From positions 1 to 9,254 of the forward strand of contig JADHSW010000112.1 of assembly GCA_016776705.1 (NCBI GenBank): a stretch of DNA of 9,254 nt. Reading direction: 5' to 3'. A model generated the notes under the pieces. That model had not been told where the DNA came from, did no database searches, and saw only the letters and a program-made list of their open reading frames with translations. Made by a program: the position numbers and the translations under genes. Within the stretch, counting starts at the first letter, position 1, and each line of letters begins with the position of its first letter. The stretch comes from Rhodospirillales bacterium (lineage in GTDB: Bacteria; Pseudomonadota; Alphaproteobacteria; Rhodospirillales; JABHCV01). Shown one piece after another: positions 4,951-9,254 of this stretch.

Positions 4951-7900
4951 TCAGGCTTTCGGTTCAAGGGGAGGCCCTTCTACGGAAACCGTCCATCCGA
5001 AATCATTAAAGATTGAGTAGAGTACTGGCACTACAAATATCACCAATGCGGTAGAAGCGATCAGGCCAAAGCTCAGGCTGGTGACCAGGGGGACCAGAAC
5101 CTGAGCCTGCAGGCTCTGCTCCATCATCAACGGCAGCAGTCCGGCGATGGTTGTCAGCGAGGTCAGCAGCACGGCGCGAAAGCGCTCGCGACTGGCCATT
5201 TTTGCCGCATCAATCGGTAATTGTCCCTGGGCTCTTCGTATTTTGATGAAATGAACAAGCAGGATGGAATCGTTGACCACGACCCCGGCAAGAGAGGCAA
5301 AGCCAATAATCGACGGCATCGACAAATCCAGCCCCATCAACAGATGCCCCCACACCACCCCGATCAAGCCAAGGGGAATGATGGACATAATGATCAGTGG
5401 CTCGATGTAGCTTTTGAAAATGAAACACAGCAGCAGGAAAACACCAATCAGGCCAAGGGCGAAGCCGCGGACGATGGATTTCCCCGTTGTCGAGCCTTCC
5501 TTGACTTGCCCTTCATAGGAAAGGCTGACGCCGGGGTGCTCTTCCAAAAGCTTGTCCAGGAATCGCGCCCGCGTGTCGCTGATGATTTCGGCGACGTTGG
5601 TGACATTGGCGTCGACATCGCCCTGCAAGGTGACGGTGCGTCGCCCGTCGACCCGCACGATACGCGCCCAGCCCCGGTCACGCTCAAGCGACGCCACGGC
5701 ACCCAATGGCACCTGTCTGCCGTTTGGCGTGGTCACAGTGAAATATTCAAGATCGGCGAGCGAGTTCCGGTCCGCGGCGGCCAGACGAATATCGACTTCC
5801 ATGGATTCCGTTCCGACCTGAACCTCGCTGGCGGTGTGGCCAAAGAAAGCGGAGCGCAACTGCCCGGCGATGCCACTGGCGTCCAGTCCCAGCGACAAGG
5901 CGCCTTCGCTTAATTGTAGTCTGATTTCGGGTTTTCCGGGCCTCAGGTCATCATGCAGGTCCAGCACCCCGTTATAGGAATTAAGCCAACCCTGAATGGC
6001 CAGAGACACCGCTTTAAGTTCCGATAAGTCTTCCCCGTGCAGGCGCAGGTCGATGGCGCGACCGCCAGGCCCATGGGCGTATTCGACGAAATTGGCGGCC
6101 AGAACGTCGGTCATGACGCCACTTTCCTCGCGCCAGCGGTTCAAAATCTTCAACAGGGTGACAGTGCGGATTTCCGCGTCCAGCAGATCGACGGAAATTG
6201 TCGCCACATGAGGGCCGCTTTCACGGGCATCCCGATTGGTGCTGTAGTGGACATTGATGTTTTCCACCAGATGCCTTTGATCCGGTTGAAGGGGGGTGAA
6301 TTCAGCATCAATCCGTTTCAAGGCATCGGTAATGGTGTTTACTGTCATTTCCGTTCTTTGCAACGGGGTTCCCTGGGGCAAAAGAATGCGGGCCTCAATG
6401 ACATTGCCGTCAATATCCGGGAAGGCCAGGAATTTGAGCCCGCCGCCCGCAACGACGGAGACCGTCAACAGGAAAAAGCCGATAACCAGACCCAGGCTCA
6501 GGTATCGCCATTCGACGGCTTTATCAACCAGCCGCCCGACCACTTGTTGACGCACCCAATCAAGACGTTCTTCGAAACGCTGGCGAAACCGGCTTGGTTC
6601 CCTGCCAATGTGGTCTTTTCGCGAATGGGCCAGATGGTGAGGCAGGATCAGGAAAGCCTCGATCAGCGAAACCGTCAGAGTGGTGATCAGGATCAGGGGC
6701 AGCACCTTCAAGATCGAGCCTATGGTTCCCTGCAGGAACATCAAAGATCCAAAGATACAGACGGTTGTCAGGAACGAGGCGATAACGCCCGGTGCGACCT
6801 GTTTGGTGCCTTCAATTGCCGCTTCGGTGATGGACTCACCCTTGGCAAGGTGCGTGGCGATGTTTTCAGACAGCACAATCGCGTCATCCATCAGCAAGCC
6901 GACGGCGATCAGCAAGCCGACCAGCGTGATCATATCGAAGGAATAGCCCAGCACCGACATCATGAAAATGGTGCCCAGGAATGATACCGGCAACCCCATG
7001 GCGACCCAGAAGGAAAAACGGAAACTGAAAAACAGCCACATGGTCAGGAAGACCAGGAATAAACCCTGAAGCCCATTGTCGAACAGCATGTTAAGGCGGT
7101 CGCGGACAATGGACGAGATGTTCTGCGTCAACTCGAACTCAACCCCGGGCGGGGCAATCAGGCGTTGCCTGTCAATAAAGTCGCTGACGGCATCGACAAC
7201 GATAAGGGTGTCTTCATCCTTGGTTTTGGTGATATTCAAAATGGCGGCGCGTTGGCCGTTGAAGATGATTTTTTCTTCGTCCAGCTCGAAACGGTCCGTG
7301 ATCGTGGCGATATCGCCCAGGCGGATTTCCGAGCCGCTTTTCCCCGATACCACAATCAACTCGCGAAAGGCATCAACCGAACGGCGTTCGTCCGTGAATC
7401 GGATCAGGGTGTTGCGGTCAGTGGACTCGATGGCCCCAGCGGGAAGGTCGATGCTTTGCCGTGAAATGACATCGGCAATACTGGATATGCTGAGGCCGGA
7501 TTGCCTGAGCGTCAGGGCCGGAACTTCGATTCTTATCTGGTGGTCTGAAAATCCCTTGATGTTGACCTGGGAAATTACACCGATCTGCAACATCTGGTCT
7601 TTTAGTTGTTCCGCGTAGGCTTTCAGGTGGGAAGGCGACATGGGTCCCGCGACGGCGACAGCGACGACAAAATCCGTGCGTCCATTCTGGGTAACGACAG
7701 GGGATTCGACAGAGTCAGGAAAGGCGTCGATTGCCTCGACGACGGTTTTAATATCGTTCAGGAAGCGGTCAATATCCCCGCTTTGGCGCATTTTAATGGT
7801 CGCCGTGCCAACGCTTTCCTCGGCGTCGCAACGCACTTCCTTGATGTCGCTGACACTATCGACGGCGTCTTCTATGCGCTCGCAAATGGCGGATTCCACC

Positions 7901-8067
7901 TCGCGGGCGCTGGCACCGGGATAAATCGTCCTGACTGTAATTTCATCAGGCGGAATGTCAGGGAAGGTTTCGCGTTTGACAGACGGTGCCGCGGCGAGGC
8001 CAATGACAATAAAGCCCACCATCAGCAGGTTCGCCGCCGTTGGGTGGGTGGCGAAGAAGCGGATCAA
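4951..8067 (-). CDS. RND-family efflux permease (AcrB/AcrD/AcrF type)
   Basis: A 1038-residue inner-membrane protein of normal length for a proton-driven RND pump. The layout is the duplicated RND fold: TM1 (about 10-28), a first periplasmic porter loop (35-330), TM2-TM7 (333-541), a second porter loop (545-865), and TM8-TM12 (866-1018). TM4 carries GLLMDDAIVLSENI with the proton-relay pair D394-D395. The TM10 segment reads LAGVVVNDSILLVHF (about 926-940), without the lysine that AcrB has there. TM11 begins RFRAVLLTS (962-970). The start is TTG, overlapping the adaptor stop in TTGA (8064-8067). No ATG lies upstream in frame, and the N-terminus MIRFFATHPTAANLLM is normal for the family. Upstream is only a G-rich stretch, so translation is probably coupled to the adaptor. 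Substrates cannot be predicted, and no outer-membrane channel gene is visible. Confidence 0.95.
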   Translation of the reverse strand: MIRFFATHPTAANLLMVGFIVIGLAAAPSVKRETFPDIPPDEITVRTIYPGASAREVESAICERIEDAVDSVSDIKEVRCDAEESVGTATIKMRQSGDIDRFLNDIKTVVEAIDAFPDSVESPVVTQNGRTDFVVAVAVAGPMSPSHLKAYAEQLKDQMLQIGVISQVNIKGFSDHQIRIEVPALTLRQSGLSISSIADVISRQSIDLPAGAIESTDRNTLIRFTDERRSVDAFRELIVVSGKSGSEIRLGDIATITDRFELDEEKIIFNGQRAAILNITKTKDEDTLIVVDAVSDFIDRQRLIAPPGVEFELTQNISSIVRDRLNMLFDNGLQGLFLVFLTMWLFFSFRFSFWVAMGLPVSFLGTIFMMSVLGYSFDMITLVGLLIAVGLLMDDAIVLSENIATHLAKGESITEAAIEGTKQVAPGVIASFLTTVCIFGSLMFLQGTIGSILKVLPLILITTLTVSLIEAFLILPHHLAHSRKDHIGREPSRFRQRFEERLDWVRQQVVGRLVDKAVEWRYLSLGLVIGFFLLTVSVVAGGGLKFLAFPDIDGNVIEARILLPQGTPLQRTEMTVNTITDALKRIDAEFTPLQPDQRHLVENINVHYSTNRDARESGPHVATISVDLLDAEIRTVTLLKILNRWREESGVMTDVLAANFVEYAHGPGGRAIDLRLHGEDLSELKAVSLAIQGWLNSYNGVLDLHDDLRPGKPEIRLQLSEGALSLGLDASGIAGQLRSAFFGHTASEVQVGTESMEVDIRLAAADRNSLADLEYFTVTTPNGRQVPLGAVASLERDRGWARIVRVDGRRTVTLQGDVDANVTNVAEIISDTRARFLDKLLEEHPGVSLSYEGQVKEGSTTGKSIVRGFALGLIGVFLLLCFIFKSYIEPLIIMSIIPLGLIGVVWGHLLMGLDLSMPSIIGFASLAGVVVNDSILLVHFIKIRRAQGQLPIDAAKMASRERFRAVLLTSLTTIAGLLPLMMEQSLQAQVLVPLVTSLSFGLIASTALVIFVVPVLYSIFNDFGWTVSVEGPPLEPKA

Positions 8068-9254
8068 CGCACGTCGCCCCCGCCTTCGGCCGCGTTGACA
8101 AGGGCTGCCCTGGCTTGCCTGTCTATGAGCGGGGCAAGCAACATGCCGGAAATGGCCGGGATCGGATCAGAAACGATGATTTTCTCTGCAGCCGCAAGGC
8201 CGCTTTGGATAACCGCAAAATCAGTTTGCACGAAGGCCGTTTCCACGGGCCGGATTTCAAGCCGGTTGCCGTCCTTTATGACATAGACGCTATTGCCATG
8301 CAGGCTTGAGCGCGGAATGACGATCTGGTTCGGGCGGGCGCGTCCCTTGATTTCGACCTCGACAAACATGTTCTTGGTCAGCGGTGGGCGTGACCCGGGA
8401 AGGGTTTGGCCGTAGGGATCGTCAACCGCGACAATGACGCCTACGGTTCGGGTTTCCGGATCGATGGTGTCGTTGATACGGGTGAAGCGCGCCTTCCATT
8501 GCGCATCGATGGAGCTGCCGCGCAGGCGGACCACAGCCTCGAAACCCAACAGGTCGGGAAGCCTGGTCATGATCCCTGCGGTACTGTTGGGAACGGCTGT
8601 GTCTGTGGCGACAAGATTGATCAGGCGACCCATGGGAACCTGGGCGGTTACCTCTGCAACGCTGATATCGTCGGCAACCGCAAGGACCATGCCAGTCCCG
8701 GTATACTGGGTTGCCTCGATATTGACTTCGGCGATGCGGCAATCGAAGGGGGCGATGATTTGGGTGCGCTCAAGATCAAGGCGGGCGGCTTCAAGGCGCG
8801 CCTGTTGTTGGGCTCGTTGGGCATTCAGAACATCGCGTTCCGCCGGGATCAAATTCAGGGTATTGCGCAGGTTCTGGACAGCCTGGCGGCCATTCAGGAA
8901 ATTTCTTTCCTCCTGATCGACGGCGGCCTGGGAAACAGTTCCCTGTTTCAACAGCTGGCGTTTGCGCTCGAAATCCCGCTGGGTCAATTCCAGGCTGCGC
9001 TCTTCTATTTTCAGGGACGCCCGGGTGTTGCCCGACCTTGCGTCCATTTCGTCAATCTGGGCTGAAATGGCGCGGATGTCGGCTTCGGCCTGTGTGATGG
9101 CGAGCAGATAGTCGGTGGGGTCAATTTTCAGCAGGGTCTCGCCCTTGCCAATGATCGCCCCTTTTTTCAACTGTGGATGAATGTCGACGATTTTTCCGGC
9201 GACTTCGGCTACCGCCTGCCACACCCGTGCGGGCCTGATGCTGCCATAGCCAAC
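8064..9254 (-). CDS. RND efflux periplasmic adaptor (membrane fusion protein), 5' end cut off by window
   Basis: The frame is open to the right edge, so the true start and the signal peptide or lipobox lie outside; 396 residues are visible. A GTG at 9224 is not the start, because family-typical sequence (VGYGSIRPAR) continues upstream of it. Counting from the first visible residue, the features are the first half of the biotinyl-lipoyl domain (VAEVAGKIVDIHP, about 15-27), a long alpha-helical hairpin rich in Gln, Arg, Glu and Leu (about 55-160), the second lipoyl half (IIAPFDCRIAEV, about 166-177), and then beta-barrel and membrane-proximal domains including NMFVEVEIKGR. The protein joins the inner-membrane pump to an outer-membrane channel. 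Its TGA overlaps the permease TTG by 4 nt, confirming the pair. The operon promoter lies beyond the window. Confidence 0.93.
   Translation of the reverse strand, partial: VGYGSIRPARVWQAVAEVAGKIVDIHPQLKKGAIIGKGETLLKIDPTDYLLAITQAEADIRAISAQIDEMDARSGNTRASLKIEERSLELTQRDFERKRQLLKQGTVSQAAVDQEERNFLNGRQAVQNLRNTLNLIPAERDVLNAQRAQQQARLEAARLDLERTQIIAPFDCRIAEVNIEATQYTGTGMVLAVADDISVAEVTAQVPMGRLINLVATDTAVPNSTAGIMTRLPDLLGFEAVVRLRGSSIDAQWKARFTRINDTIDPETRTVGVIVAVDDPYGQTLPGSRPPLTKNMFVEVEIKGRARPNQIVIPRSSLHGNSVYVIKDGNRLEIRPVETAFVQTDFAVIQSGLAAAEKIIVSDPIPAISGMLLAPLIDRQARAALVNAAEGGGDVR

Noticed and set aside
5221..5913. 230-codon open frame on the plus strand
   Set aside because: Antisense shadow of the RND permease; no family features and low-complexity His/Gln/Asp composition.
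6037..6984. 315-codon open frame on the plus strand
   Set aside because: It is antisense to the RND permease, its product is rich in Gln, Asp and Arg with no recognisable domain, and the opposite strand encodes conserved RND sequence throughout.
8406..9065. 219-codon open frame on the plus strand
   Set aside because: Antisense to the adaptor's coiled-coil and barrel domains; no recognisable protein features.
8064..9224. GTG at 9224 as the adaptor start
   Set aside because: The frame continues upstream to the window edge with sequence typical of the mature N-terminus of adaptors, and no signal peptide follows that GTG.

Overview
The window looks like an alphaproteobacterial chromosome segment. 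The main taxonomic clue is a malyl-CoA lyase that, from memory, resembles the Rhodobacter Mcl1 and Methylobacterium MclA proteins. This is inference from protein character, not a database search. Coding density is high, and two non-ATG starts, plus a preferred GTG for the IclR gene, are supported by Shine-Dalgarno (SD) sites or translational coupling.

Region 1 (1-3049) looks like a glyoxylate module. On the minus strand, an IclR-family regulator, a small GlcG/HbpS-like protein and a D-2-hydroxyacid dehydrogenase (cut off by the left edge) form a tight operon. Divergent from it is an L-malyl-CoA/beta-methylmalyl-CoA lyase, whose products include glyoxylate. The roughly 220-bp divergent intergenic region carries three inverted repeats. 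One has the GGAAA-N3-TTTCC form of the known IclR operator and overlaps the -35 of a candidate iclR promoter. The simplest model is that the IclR protein controls both transcripts, perhaps in response to glyoxylate or a related acid. A strong intrinsic terminator closes the lyase unit.

Region 2 (3155-4111) is accA, the alpha subunit of the acetyl-CoA carboxylase carboxyltransferase. It looks complete and ordinary. Its stop lies 3 nt from the stop of the convergent gene that follows.

Region 3 (4115-9254, minus strand) appears to be one transcription unit. It runs from an RND periplasmic adaptor (5' end beyond the right edge), through an AcrB-type RND permease that overlaps it by 4 nt, to a 262-residue exported protein of unrecognised family with an HELVGH (HExxGH) metallopeptidase-like motif. 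The exported protein follows the pump gene after 47 nt that include a hairpin. It is the least explained gene in the window. No tRNA, rRNA, CRISPR array, insertion sequence or phage feature was seen, and no gene-free stretch exceeds 300 bases.
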